DNA of 15,361 nucleotides from JBCBSS01 sp039819065 (lineage in GTDB: Bacteria; Bacteroidota; Bacteroidia; Cytophagales; Cyclobacteriaceae): contig JBCBSS010000175.1 in NCBI GenBank assembly GCA_039819065.1, forward strand, positions 1 to 15,361. The letters are read 5' to 3'. The notes beneath the pieces were generated by a model. The model was not told where the DNA came from, did not search any database, and saw only the letters and a list, made by a program, of their open reading frames with translations. Position numbers and translations under genes: made by a program. Below are positions 1 to 9,350 of this stretch, one piece after another (position 1 is the stretch's first letter; every line of letters begins with the position of its first letter).

Positions 1-1026
1 ATCGAAAAGCGGGTTCCTGCTCAAATCCCTGGCAAGGTCTAGCTCGTCTACCAATGCATCGAAGGGGTAGTGCTCATGTGACTGGGCGTCCAGTACGGTC
101 TTTTTAACTGCGGCCAACAAGTCGGTGAAGGCCCAACCTGGTGCTATCTGTGACCTTAGGGCCAGGGTGTTCACGTAGAACCCTAGCTGTTCTTCCAGGT
201 CTTTGTGGTTCCGGCCTGCCACTGCTGTTCCGATGGTCAGGTCTTCTTGGCCTGTGTACCGGTAGCATAGCAGTTTGGTGATCGACAGAAGCGTCATGAA
301 CAGGCTGGCGCCTTGCTGCTGGCTCAAATCACTCAGGCCGTTTTTGAGGGTTAAGGGCAATTGATAAGAGGCTGTGTCCCCGTTGTAAGTCTTTTCTTTT
401 GGCCTTTTATGTACAGTTGGCAGCTCTAAGACCGGAATGTCACCCGAAAACTGGCCGTGCCAGTAGGCCCTTGCGCGGTCATAGGATTTACCGGTTAGTT
501 GTGACTGTTGCCACCCTGCGTAGTCTTTGTATTGTATGGACAGCTCAGGTAGGGTGGCACCTTGATAGAGCTGTATCAATTCTTTGATCATTACATCCAC
601 TGACCAGCCATCGGAAATGATGTGGTGCAGGGTGATCAGGAACAGGTAACCTTCCCCTCCCAACCTGACCAGCCTGGCATGGAGCAAGGGGCCTGCGGCC
701 AGGTCAAATAGGCGCGACCGTTCTTCTGAAACCAGTCCTTCCAGGTCAGCCTCCCCTGCATTGGGCAGGTCAACCCGCTCTACAGAAAAACCGCTATTTT
801 CAGCATCCAAGACCACCTGGCGCACTTCCGTGCCCTCTGTTTTGAATACTGTCCGCAAAATCTCATGGCGCCTTACCAAGCTTTCTATCGAGGCGATGAA
901 CCGTGCCTCGTCCAAAGCGCCCGACAGCTTGTAATACCCGCCCAGGTTGTAGGCGGCACCCGTCACGCCCATTTGGTCTAATATCCACAAACGGCGTTGT
1001 GATGAACTCAGTGCATAACCCGGGGC
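1..1026 (-). other. NRPS third condensation domain, truncated by window edge, high-GC
   Basis: The segment opens with SSSQRRLWILDQM (about residue 2764), has an intact HHIISDG catalytic motif at 2891-2897, and ends at RNPLFD, a motif of the C-terminal lobe, so most of the domain is present. It would extend the acyl-(Lys-like)-Orn chain with a third residue chosen by an A domain outside the window. Its base composition differs clearly from the rest of the gene: hand counts of six 60-base blocks between 1 and 960 gave 31, 32, 34, 33, 40 and 39 G+C, against 20-22 in the blocks at 1081-1260. The frame is unbroken across the junction and the domain looks functional. Confidence 0.9.
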
Positions 1027-4000
1027 AACAGGCACCTGAGGAATGGGGGCAAAAGTGCTAGAACGATCGTTAATCAATTCAGCAATTTGACCCAATGTTG
1101 GTTTCGTGAATATATCTCTTAAGCGTATTTCAGCATTTAACTCTTGATGAATTCTTGATATGATTCTTATAGCCTTTAAAGATTGCCCTCCTAGCTCAAA
1201 GAAGTTATCGGTCAACCCTACTTTTTCTACTTTCAGTATATCTGACCAAATAGAAGCCAAGTGGCGTTGTGTCTCATTCTCAGGTGCGACAAAGTGCTCG
1301 GGCAGGTTTACACTGTCAATTGCCGGCAGTCGTTTTCTATCTACTTTGCCATTATGGGAAAGTGGTAATTCCTGCATCGACATGTACCGGTTGGGTATCA
1401 TGTGAGCTGGTAGTTTTTCACTCAAATACTCCCTTAGATGCTGAGGAGCTATATTGTCTGTGCTTACATAGTAGCAGATTAACTGCATATCATCACCCAC
1501 TCCCATAGCGCTCACTGCCACTTGCTGAATGCTTTCACTTTCCAGTGCAGCACTTTCTATTTCACCCAATTCTATTCTATAGCCCCTTAATTTGATTTGA
1601 TCATCGTCCCTTCCTTTGAACTCAACATTTCCATCGGGCAACCACCGCCCGATGTCTCCTGTCTTGTACATTCGCTCTTGTTCTTCGAATGGGTTATTGA
1701 CAAACTTGACAGCAGTCATTTCGGGGTTTTCCCAATACCCTCGAGATACACCCTTTCCTCCAATGCATATCACACCCCATACTCCTATGGGTTGAATTTG
1801 TCCTTGTTCATTTAGAATATGAACTGAAGTATTCTGAAAAGGGCGGCCTATTGGTGCAATGCCACTTAGTGAATTGGGGTCAAGCGATGTGTTTTGCTCA
1901 AAATAGGTAGAATCAATGGCTGTTTCGGTTGTACCATAGGTATTGATGATTCTGATCGCTTTTCCAAAACGCAAAAGCAGCTCATTATAATCACTTCTGT
2001 GCAGGCTATCGGAACCTAGAATCAGTATTTTCAGAAAGCTATAATCCAGTTGATGGTCGTGGATATGATCCATTAAAGGCTTGATCAATGCCGGTGTGGA
2101 TTCGAAAATGCTGATCTTGTGGTTAGACACAAGGTCGTACAACTGATCAGGCTCTGTCCTTAAATCCGATGGGCAAATGATCATCTTGCCCCCTGTTAAT
2201 AGCGTTCTACAAACATCGCCAAAGAAAACATCGAATGACATGCTGGCCATCTGTAAAAGATTGACCTGAAATTCGTCCAGTTTATAAACAGCCTTCCACG
2301 CTTCAGTTATGTTTACCAAATTCCTATGTTCAACCATCACCCCCTTCGGCTGTCCAGTTGATCCGGAGGTATAGATCACATAAGCCAGGTTTTCTGGATC
2401 AATATGGATATCCGGCGTTTCATTGGCATATTCGTCCAATGAGCCAGGGTAATGCTCGAGGTCAATCAGGTCAACATGTTCGGGAAGGTCGTAAAGCTGT
2501 TGCGTATCTTTAATGACTACCCCTACCTGGCTGTTTTCGAGTAAGTATTGGATTCTTTCCTTTGGATATTCAGCATCAATGGGAACGTAGGCCGCACCTG
2601 ATTTCAAAACAGCCAAAATTGCGACGATCATTTGCTCCGAGCGATCCATCAGCAGCCCTATTCTATCCTGAGGTTTGACACCATGGTCTAAAAGCAGGTT
2701 GGCCAATTGATTAGCCTTATTATTTAACTCCTGATAGGTCAAACTTTCGTTGCCATAAACGACGGCTATGTGATCTGGTGCGAGACTTACTTGTTCTTCA
2801 AACTTCTGGTGTATAGTTACATTTGCCTGCGGCAGATGATTACCATTGGTATAACCGTTCAGGGCATTCTTCTCTTCGTCACTTAGTATGTCGATTTCAG
2901 AGAGCCTATCACTACTCGCTTCTATCGCTTTGAGTAATGTATGCTTAAAATTCTGTACTAGTCGTTCTACCCAATCTTGGGTAAAAAGGTCAGTTTTATA
3001 TTCAACTAGGATTTGGAGGCCGTCATTGAGATCAATGAAGTCAATCGATAGGTCGAACTGACTCACCTTTCTTTGAATTTCGTAAGGTCTGGCTATAACA
3101 CCTTCAAATTCAAATTGATGGTCTTGGTTCAGGTTTCTCTGTTGCCAACCTATCATCACATCAAATAATGGCGAGCGACTCAAGTCTTTTTTAAGATCTA
3201 ACTCATCTACCAACTTATCGAAAGGGTAGTTTTGATGTTTGGATGCATCAAGTACAGTATTTATCACTGATTGGAGTAACTCAATGAAGTTTTGGCTACC
3301 GTCAAACCGGGTTCTTAATGGTAAAGTATTGATATAAAACCCAATCTGTTCTTCCAGTTCTTTTCTACTTCTCCCGGTGGTAGGTGTTCCTATAATAATA
3401 TCCGTTTGGGCTGTGTAGCGATGAAGCAGCAACTTGAAAGCAGCCAATAAAGTCATGAAGACCGTTACTGAATTCTTTCTGCTAAAGGTTACCACTTTTT
3501 CCTGCAAATCAGCGTCAAGGAAATCGCTATAAAGACTGCCACCGTATGTATTTATGGCCGGTCTTTTTTTGTCAGATGGCAAATCAAGAACAGGTATTTC
3601 ACCTTTAAACTGGTTCAGCCAATAGCTTCTATCTTGCTCAAAACTTTCGCTTCCCAGAAGTTTATTTTGCCAGACTGTATAGTCTTTGTATTGGATATCC
3701 AGATGGGGAAGGGAGACTTCCTCATCTTGTATGAATGCAGAATATGCCTTGGTAAACTCGGATAGGAATATATCCATTGACCAACCATCGGCAATGATAT
3801 GATGGATGGAAAGCAAGAATATATGTTGGTTAGTCCCTGTATTCACTAACCAGGCTTTCACCAACGGCCCGGCACTAAGGTCGAAACCCTCTTCTGAAAT
3901 CGCTTGGACGAGTTGCTCGACAGAGGAAGTATCATTACAAGTTTGGTGGGCTATCTTGAAATCAATGTCTTCCAGTTCATGAACAAATTGCTTCGGTTCT

Positions 4001-7000
4001 CCATTTATGGCGGTAAAAGTGGTTCGCAAAGCTTCATGACGCCATATTAAATACAGCAAGGCTTTCTCCATGGCTTCAACTGAAAGTGTTCCTTCCAGTT
4101 GGTATGCCCAAACCATGTTGTAGGCTTTTAATTTATCTTCTAGTTGGTCTAGTACCCAAAGCCTTTTTTGAGCGTGGGATACATCATAATATGGGCGCCT
4201 CTCGATAGGTTCAATATCAGCTACTACCGTTTGCCTTTTAGAAGAAACTAATTGTGATAGCTCTTGAATAGTAGGGTATTGAAATATATCCGGGAATTCA
4301 ACTTTAACGTTGAACATCGATTGTATTCTGGCAATAACCTGGGCTGCTTTGATCGAATGCCCTCCTAGCTCAAAGAAATTCTGGTTGTAATCGAGTTGAT
4401 CAAGAGCAAGCACTTCTTGCCAGATGCGGGCAATTCCCACTGAATGGACATCGTCAATGGCAACTGTCTCATTGGCAATATAATCTCTCGGTGATGGCAA
4501 CAAAGTAACATTCAACTTACCGTTGACTGTCATCGGAAATGATTCCACCGCCACGAAATAGTCTGGGATCATATATGATGGTAGCTTCTTGGCCAGGACC
4601 CGTCTTATTTCATCATGATCAGGAAGGTTGGTTGCTTTAAGGTAGGCGACCAAATGATTGTGACCGTTCAACTCACGAACCAAGACATATGCATCATCGA
4701 CACTAAGGCCCTCTAGAATTACATTCCTGATTTCTTGCGGTTCTACACGATATCCTCTGAGCTTAACTTGATCATCAAGCCTACCTATAAATTCTATTTC
4801 ACCTTCCTCAGTCCACCTACCAAGGTCTCCGGTCTTATATATTCTTAGATCGTTGAGGCCAGTGATATGGACAAATTTATCTTTTGTTAACTGGGCTTGG
4901 TTCAGATAGCCTCTGGCCAATCCCTCACCCGCTATGCATATCTCCCCAATTACGCCAGTTGGCACAGCATCGAGTTCTTCGTTCAGAATCAGGATGTTTC
5001 TGTTTCGAATAGGTTCTCCAATAATCGATGCGTTATCAACTGCTGTGATTTGATGATAGGTGGCACAAACTGTTGATTCTGAAGGGCCGTAGGTATTGTA
5101 TAAGTTGGTGACACCAATGAGTTGGTCAATATGATTGTTTTGAAGCTTATCCCCTCCACTAATGATGGTTCTAAGTGTCTTGAGTTGACCTGACCTTTGG
5201 TTCAACTCATTGATCACCAGTGGGGTCGTACTGAGAACGGTCACTTCGTGCTCAATAATATCTTGCACCAACTGATCGATATTTCTACCGCCATCTTCAA
5301 CCAAAACTAGTTTACCCGCTGCCAGCAGGGTTGGATAGATTTCCTCAACGGAAGTGTCAAAAACGATGGCAGACTGTTGAACCACCACATCCTCAGAAGT
5401 GATTTTAAAGTAGTCGGAAAAGGTTTTTACATAGTCTGATAGAGACCTATGCTCTATCATTACACCCTTTGGGCGTCCGGTAGTACCAGATGTGTAGATG
5501 ACGTAGGCAAGTTCCTCTGGTGATGGTGTGTTTGCCGGATTATGGTTCTCTTGTTGATCTAGTTCGTTTGCTAGCTGGTCAATTAGAACGGGAGTTACAC
5601 TTTCTAAATCTATATTGTAGCTATCACTAGTCGAAATGACACACCTTGGGTCGGCATCTTTCAACATAAACAAAACCCGATCAACCGGGTATTCTACATC
5701 TATCGGAACATAGGCTGCACCGCTTTTCAAAACGGCAAGCATCGATATGATTACCCACTCCGATCTAGGCAGTAATATGCCAACGGTTTCTTCTTTTTGG
5801 ATATTCAGTCGGGTTGATAAGTAATGGCTTAGCTGGTTGCTCTTGGTATTGAGCTCGGCATATGTCAGTTCATGGCCTCCTACCACCAAAGCAATAGCGT
5901 CAGGAACTTGGGCTACTCGTCTTTCAAACTGTTTCGAAATGGCTTCATAATGGGCAGCATCGGATGATAACCTATTCAATTCGGGTATCAACGCGGTTTC
6001 TGGTAACAGCTTATATGCTTGAAGGCCTAAGTCAGCATTGTCGATAATAGCATTAAGTATATTACTGTAGGATTGAAGTAATCTTTCCATATCCGTGGCA
6101 TCATAAATTTCTTTGTTGAAGTTTAAAGCCAGGGTGATATGGTCATCATATTGTAAGAACTCAAACTGCAAGTCAGTCAAACAAGCGTCCACACCTACAT
6201 CGTAAGTAGACACTTCAATTTCCTTCCCTAAATTGGGTCGGTAATCTTCGAGATTGAAGTTTTGATAGAGCACCAAAATGCTAAAAAGCGTATCATTAGC
6301 ATTACCGGTTCTAGAGAGTTCCTTCTGCAATGATTCGAAGGGATATGCCTCGTTGTCAAAAGCTTCAAGCACTGTTTTCTTCACTGCTTGAAGCAAGTCG
6401 CTGAAAGTCCATTCATTTTGGCATTGGGTACGCAATACCAGGGTATTGATAAAGAGCCCGATTTGATCTTCCAGTTCGGGATGATTTCGTCCTGATGAAT
6501 CCGTACCAATGGCGATATCCTTCTGCCCGCTATATTTTAATAGCAACAGCTTGACTGACGCGACTAGCATCATAAATACAGTAACCTCTTTTTCCGCACA
6601 TAATGCTCTTAACCTCTCCATTACCTTTGAAGGCAAATGATAGCGTAAAGGTGTTTTTTTGGAATCAGATCGTGAAGGATAGGGTCGCTTAAGGTTTAAC
6701 TCAACAGGCTCTAGCCCTTCAAGCTTGGATAGCCAGTAGCTCCTACATCTTTCCAGATTTGCTTCAGTTCTCTCATTTTTATACCAATTAACAAAATCCC
6801 TGAACTGTATACGTCGGTGCTTTCCAGGGCTAAGTTGTGGTAGAGGTTCTGAGCGATAGAAAGCAGAAATTTCCTTGAGGAATACCCCAACAGACCATCC
6901 ATCAAAAATCAAATGGTGCGCTACCAGCAGGAAAATCGATCTCCAATGATCTATGTGTATCAGGTATACTTTTATAAGTGGCCCGTTGGATAGATCAAAC

Positions 7001-9297
7001 GTATTGTTGACAATGGCATCTAATTTAGATTGGTTATCCGATGCGTTCTGATATTCTGACCAATCTAAAACCTTCACAGCCGAATGGATATCACTCGGCG
7101 GAAGAACCTTTTGCCTCAGTGCTTCCTCTTCTTGCACAAAAACAGTTCTAAGGCTTTCGTGCCTCTCGAGCAATTTTCTAAAAGCATATTGTAACTGATT
7201 CTCATCTACATCTCCTCTTAGGTCAAAGGCCAAGGGAATGTTAAGTGAGCTGCTACCCTTATTAAGCTTTGATAGCGCCCAGAATCTGGACTGTGCCGGA
7301 GTAACAGGGAAAGAGCGGTCGTCTCCTACCATCTCAATTGGGGCCGAGGTTGTTTGGCTTTGGCCCTTTAAATACTGACTGAGGTGATTAACGGTAGGGT
7401 TCGCGAAAATATCTTTGATAGAAATCCGCACGCCAAAGTTTCGACTAATTCTTGCAATGGCTCGCGTTAGCTGCAAGCTATTCAAGCCTAGGGTGAGGAA
7501 GTTTTCGTCTAGCTTGAGTGGCAGACCTAAAGCGTTTTTAAACATTTGCTGGAGCGAATTCTCCAGATTCTCCTGCACTACCCCCTGTCTATTTGAACCA
7601 GAAAGATTTTGAATTTCCTCTATTTGCTTGTCAAAACCTCCTGCTCTATACTCTTTGATCAGTTTGTAGTGCTGTACCTTGCCACTCGTGGTTTTGGGAA
7701 TACTTCGTACCGCCAATACCTGATCGGCCTCCAATCCCACTTTATCGATGATGGCAGTTCTAACTTGTTGTATAATAGGTAAGAAAGCTTCTGTTTTCTT
7801 TTTGAAGAGAATAAAGACAACCAATTCATCTGTTACCTGATCATCACTTCTTACCCCGCAGGCGACTGCCATGCCCAGTTCTATTCCCTCAATGGTTTGA
7901 ACGGCTAACTCAATATCTTGGGGGTAGTAGTTTTGACCACCGATGATGATAATGTTTTTCAATCTCCCCGTTACCACCAAGCGCCCATTTGCCAGAAAGC
8001 CTAAATCCCCGGTTCTAACCCATCCATCGTCTGTAAAAAGCTTTTTTGTAGCTTCTTCTTGGTTGTAATAACCGGATGTGACATTTGGCCCCTTGATCTG
8101 AATATGGCCGACATGTCTTTCAGGTAGGTCTTTGTCGTTGTGATCAGCGATTCTAACACCGACACTTTCCAACGGCGGCCCAACCTCTACAAAGTCAATT
8201 CCATTGTCCTCCAACTCAATCACAGCATCACCAATGCTGGTCTTTTCCCTGTCGAGGTGATACGATTTGATATCATCGGCATAATGAGAGATACATACTC
8301 CTACCGAAGCTTCAGCCAAACCGTATCCTGGTGCAATCGCTTTTTTCCTCAATCCATAGGTAGCCAGCCTATCCACAAACTGCTCACATAAAGCCACAGA
8401 TATAGGCTCGGCTCCATTGTATATCAGCTTGATATTTGACAAGTCCCAATTGTAGGATTGAGATGGGTTATGTGCTGATAGCAAATACTGGTAACCAAAA
8501 TTAGGTGAATAAAGCAGGGTGGCCTTATGCAAACTGGCCTTCTCCATCCATAGCAACGGGCGACGGATATATAAACCAGTAGGCATAATAAATTGGTCAA
8601 TGCCAGCTTCTATTGCTGAGAGATGGAAACAAATCAAACCCATGTCATGGGTAAGAGGCATCCAACTCAAGGCTCGGTCGCTACTGTTCATATTAGACCG
8701 CTCCACTATATCCAAGGTATTGGCTACCAAATTACCATGGGTAAGTGTTACGCCCTTTGGGTCGCCGGTAGAACCAGAAGAAAATTGAATGTAGGCGATG
8801 TCTTCAGACCTGATGCCAGAAGTAGCAGTTCCTTTTTCAACCCAGTCGTTGGCTTCGTCTATATCGATATATGAATGGGTCGGATCAACTTGGCTCGTTT
8901 GATCATATTCATCATGAGCCATTTCCCCTATACGCGATAGGTTTTTAGCATCGCTGATTAGATAAGCGTTGTTTAGCTGCCGCCAAACCTTGAACAGTTT
9001 TAGCTTATGTTCTTCTTTGCCACTTACTGATAACGGTACAGGTATTATCTTACCAAGGATGCAGGCCCAGAAAGTAACTAAGAATTGTTCATTTGATTCC
9101 AGTTGGAAAACAAGCTCAGATCCCTTATTTAGTCCCTTGCTTTGTAAAAAGCCAAGCATACGCGTGGCCAGATCGAAGAGTTTATCATAGGTAATGAACT
9201 TCTCATGGTCTGAACTTTCGATAAAGGTCACCCCTTTATTCCGTCCGCTCTTTCTAGCACTATCTAGTGCACCCACAAGATTAAATGAGCCCTTCAT
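1..9297 (-). CDS. Lipopeptide-type nonribosomal peptide synthetase, 5' 3099 codons (C-terminus beyond left edge)
   Basis: This cytosolic multimodular megasynthase activates an acyl starter and adds amino acids to it. One frame stays open from the ATG at 9297 to base 1. I checked the frame at the P-loop of each ligase/A domain, each carrier serine, each HHxxxDG motif and the last codons; all agree. The start is firm because the codon directly before it is TAA; no Shine-Dalgarno is visible. Domain order by residue: acyl-AMP ligase (about 10-560), acyl-carrier-like domain (Ser607), C1 (660-1095, HHLIFDG at 794), A1 (1097-1605, YTSGTTG at 1268), PCP (Ser1648), C2 (1704-2135, HHIIADG at 1832), A2 (2137-2660, YTSGSTG at 2309), PCP (Ser2706), C3 (2758 onward, HHIISDG at 2891). 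No epimerase, methyltransferase, ketosynthase or thioesterase is visible. More modules and the release domain should lie to the left. Base composition changes sharply near residue 2745. Family assignment is nearly certain; the product is inferred. Confidence 0.97.
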   Translation of the reverse strand, partial: MKGSFNLVGALDSARKSGRNKGVTFIESSDHEKFITYDKLFDLATRMLGFLQSKGLNKGSELVFQLESNEQFLVTFWACILGKIIPVPLSVSGKEEHKLKLFKVWRQLNNAYLISDAKNLSRIGEMAHDEYDQTSQVDPTHSYIDIDEANDWVEKGTATSGIRSEDIAYIQFSSGSTGDPKGVTLTHGNLVANTLDIVERSNMNSSDRALSWMPLTHDMGLICFHLSAIEAGIDQFIMPTGLYIRRPLLWMEKASLHKATLLYSPNFGYQYLLSAHNPSQSYNWDLSNIKLIYNGAEPISVALCEQFVDRLATYGLRKKAIAPGYGLAEASVGVCISHYADDIKSYHLDREKTSIGDAVIELEDNGIDFVEVGPPLESVGVRIADHNDKDLPERHVGHIQIKGPNVTSGYYNQEEATKKLFTDDGWVRTGDLGFLANGRLVVTGRLKNIIIIGGQNYYPQDIELAVQTIEGIELGMAVACGVRSDDQVTDELVVFILFKKKTEAFLPIIQQVRTAIIDKVGLEADQVLAVRSIPKTTSGKVQHYKLIKEYRAGGFDKQIEEIQNLSGSNRQGVVQENLENSLQQMFKNALGLPLKLDENFLTLGLNSLQLTRAIARISRNFGVRISIKDIFANPTVNHLSQYLKGQSQTTSAPIEMVGDDRSFPVTPAQSRFWALSKLNKGSSSLNIPLAFDLRGDVDENQLQYAFRKLLERHESLRTVFVQEEEALRQKVLPPSDIHSAVKVLDWSEYQNASDNQSKLDAIVNNTFDLSNGPLIKVYLIHIDHWRSIFLLVAHHLIFDGWSVGVFLKEISAFYRSEPLPQLSPGKHRRIQFRDFVNWYKNERTEANLERCRSYWLSKLEGLEPVELNLKRPYPSRSDSKKTPLRYHLPSKVMERLRALCAEKEVTVFMMLVASVKLLLLKYSGQKDIAIGTDSSGRNHPELEDQIGLFINTLVLRTQCQNEWTFSDLLQAVKKTVLEAFDNEAYPFESLQKELSRTGNANDTLFSILVLYQNFNLEDYRPNLGKEIEVSTYDVGVDACLTDLQFEFLQYDDHITLALNFNKEIYDATDMERLLQSYSNILNAIIDNADLGLQAYKLLPETALIPELNRLSSDAAHYEAISKQFERRVAQVPDAIALVVGGHELTYAELNTKSNQLSHYLSTRLNIQKEETVGILLPRSEWVIISMLAVLKSGAAYVPIDVEYPVDRVLFMLKDADPRCVISTSDSYNIDLESVTPVLIDQLANELDQQENHNPANTPSPEELAYVIYTSGTTGRPKGVMIEHRSLSDYVKTFSDYFKITSEDVVVQQSAIVFDTSVEEIYPTLLAAGKLVLVEDGGRNIDQLVQDIIEHEVTVLSTTPLVINELNQRSGQLKTLRTIISGGDKLQNNHIDQLIGVTNLYNTYGPSESTVCATYHQITAVDNASIIGEPIRNRNILILNEELDAVPTGVIGEICIAGEGLARGYLNQAQLTKDKFVHITGLNDLRIYKTGDLGRWTEEGEIEFIGRLDDQVKLRGYRVEPQEIRNVILEGLSVDDAYVLVRELNGHNHLVAYLKATNLPDHDEIRRVLAKKLPSYMIPDYFVAVESFPMTVNGKLNVTLLPSPRDYIANETVAIDDVHSVGIARIWQEVLALDQLDYNQNFFELGGHSIKAAQVIARIQSMFNVKVEFPDIFQYPTIQELSQLVSSKRQTVVADIEPIERRPYYDVSHAQKRLWVLDQLEDKLKAYNMVWAYQLEGTLSVEAMEKALLYLIWRHEALRTTFTAINGEPKQFVHELEDIDFKIAHQTCNDTSSVEQLVQAISEEGFDLSAGPLVKAWLVNTGTNQHIFLLSIHHIIADGWSMDIFLSEFTKAYSAFIQDEEVSLPHLDIQYKDYTVWQNKLLGSESFEQDRSYWLNQFKGEIPVLDLPSDKKRPAINTYGGSLYSDFLDADLQEKVVTFSRKNSVTVFMTLLAAFKLLLHRYTAQTDIIIGTPTTGRSRKELEEQIGFYINTLPLRTRFDGSQNFIELLQSVINTVLDASKHQNYPFDKLVDELDLKKDLSRSPLFDVMIGWQQRNLNQDHQFEFEGVIARPYEIQRKVSQFDLSIDFIDLNDGLQILVEYKTDLFTQDWVERLVQNFKHTLLKAIEASSDRLSEIDILSDEEKNALNGYTNGNHLPQANVTIHQKFEEQVSLAPDHIAVVYGNESLTYQELNNKANQLANLLLDHGVKPQDRIGLLMDRSEQMIVAILAVLKSGAAYVPIDAEYPKERIQYLLENSQVGVVIKDTQQLYDLPEHVDLIDLEHYPGSLDEYANETPDIHIDPENLAYVIYTSGSTGQPKGVMVEHRNLVNITEAWKAVYKLDEFQVNLLQMASMSFDVFFGDVCRTLLTGGKMIICPSDLRTEPDQLYDLVSNHKISIFESTPALIKPLMDHIHDHQLDYSFLKILILGSDSLHRSDYNELLLRFGKAIRIINTYGTTETAIDSTYFEQNTSLDPNSLSGIAPIGRPFQNTSVHILNEQGQIQPIGVWGVICIGGKGVSRGYWENPEMTAVKFVNNPFEEQERMYKTGDIGRWLPDGNVEFKGRDDDQIKLRGYRIELGEIESAALESESIQQVAVSAMGVGDDMQLICYYVSTDNIAPQHLREYLSEKLPAHMIPNRYMSMQELPLSHNGKVDRKRLPAIDSVNLPEHFVAPENETQRHLASIWSDILKVEKVGLTDNFFELGGQSLKAIRIISRIHQELNAEIRLRDIFTKPTLGQIAELINDRSSTFAPIPQVPVAPGYALSSSQRRLWILDQMGVTGAAYNLGGYYKLSGALDEARFIASIESLVRRHEILRTVFKTEGTEVRQVVLDAENSGFSVERVDLPNAGEADLEGLVSEERSRLFDLAAGPLLHARLVRLGGEGYLFLITLHHIISDGWSVDVMIKELIQLYQGATLPELSIQYKDYAGWQQSQLTGKSYDRARAYWHGQFSGDIPVLELPTVHKRPKEKTYNGDTASYQLPLTLKNGLSDLSQQQGASLFMTLLSITKLLCYRYTGQEDLTIGTAVAGRNHKDLEEQLGFYVNTLALRSQIAPGWAFTDLLAAVKKTVLDAQSHEHYPFDALVDELDLARDLSRNPLFD
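1075..4200 (-). other. NRPS module 2 (C-A-PCP), predicted ornithine
   Basis: C2 begins with SHAQKRLW (about 1708) and has HHIIADG at 1832-1838. A2 shows LTYQEL (2186), YTSGSTGQPKG (2309), SFDVFFGD with the anchoring Asp at 2356, YGTTETAID, RGYRIE and NGKVD with Lys2651. The pocket read by alignment to GrsA is D-V-G-E-I-G-T-I-D-K. This differs at one place (Thr for Ser) from D-V-G-E-I-G-S-I-D-K, the well-known ornithine code of gramicidin S and bacitracin synthetases, so ornithine is a fairly firm prediction. The PCP has FFELGGQS with the phosphopantetheine Ser at 2706. No epimerase domain separates it from C3. The unusual T at the second position of YGTTE, where most A domains have P, occurs in some other A domains and needs no special explanation. 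Confidence 0.87.
4225..7320 (-). other. NRPS module 1 (C-A-PCP), predicted basic amino acid, lysine-like
   Basis: C1 carries TPAQSRFW near residue 665 and an intact HHLIFDG active site at 794-800, so it should join the starter acyl chain to the first amino acid. A1 has LTYAEL (1144), YTSGTTGRPKG (1268), FDTSVEE with the anchoring Asp at 1314, YGPSEST, RGYRVEP and NGKLN with the catalytic Lys at 1594. Aligning by eye to the GrsA phenylalanine domain gives the pocket D-T-E-S-I-G-T-V-C-K. Glu at the third position implies a positively charged side chain. As I remember it, the code resembles the lysine type (D-A-E-S-I-G-...), but arginine or ornithine cannot be excluded. The PCP has FFELGGHS with the phosphopantetheine Ser at 1648. 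No epimerase follows, so an L residue is expected unless an epimerase acts in trans. Confidence 0.85.
7348..9297 (-). other. NRPS loading module: FAAL-like acyl-AMP ligase plus acyl-carrier-like domain
   Basis: This part should adenylate a carboxylic acid, probably a fatty acid, and load it onto the adjacent carrier domain. Visible motifs are SSGSTGDPKG (residues 173-182), WMPLTHDMGLI downstream of it, YGLAEAS (325-331), RTGDLGF (428-434), a GGQNYYPQDIE segment, and TSGKV with the conserved lysine at 540. The THDMG and NYYPQDIE elements are typical of fatty acyl-AMP ligases and of the acyl-ligase starter domains I associate with MycA- and McyG-type synthetases; amino-acid A domains have RGYRIE there instead. 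The carrier domain (about 575-650) reads LGLNSL around Ser607, closer to the G-x-D-S-L of acyl carrier proteins than to the LGGxS of the two later PCPs, which fits an acyl cargo. An aromatic or short-chain starter, as in McyG, is the main alternative. Confidence 0.88.
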
Positions 9298-9350
9298 TTA
9301 AAGTTACTTTGAGTCTTTACAATATTGCCCGTTCTGCATTAGCGCACGTA

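Noticed and set aside
399..2000. Small plus-strand open frames of 60-81 codons opposite the NRPS (for example 1160-1405 and 1597-1815)
   Set aside because: They lie antisense to clearly coding NRPS domains and show no recognisable protein features; they are frame shadows, as are those at 7415-9190 and 12352-13775.
1183..4377. A 20-base identical stretch in the two PCP regions (about 1184-1203 and 4359-4378) as a mobile or recombination repeat
   Set aside because: It encodes the conserved FFELGG core of the carrier domain, and the flanks diverge at once, so shared protein constraint and ancestry explain it.
1..9297. A frameshift or split gene within the NRPS, suggested by the compositional change near 1060
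   Set aside because: Motifs on both sides of the step use the same codon phase and I met no stop codon in the translation, so the gene appears intact within the window.
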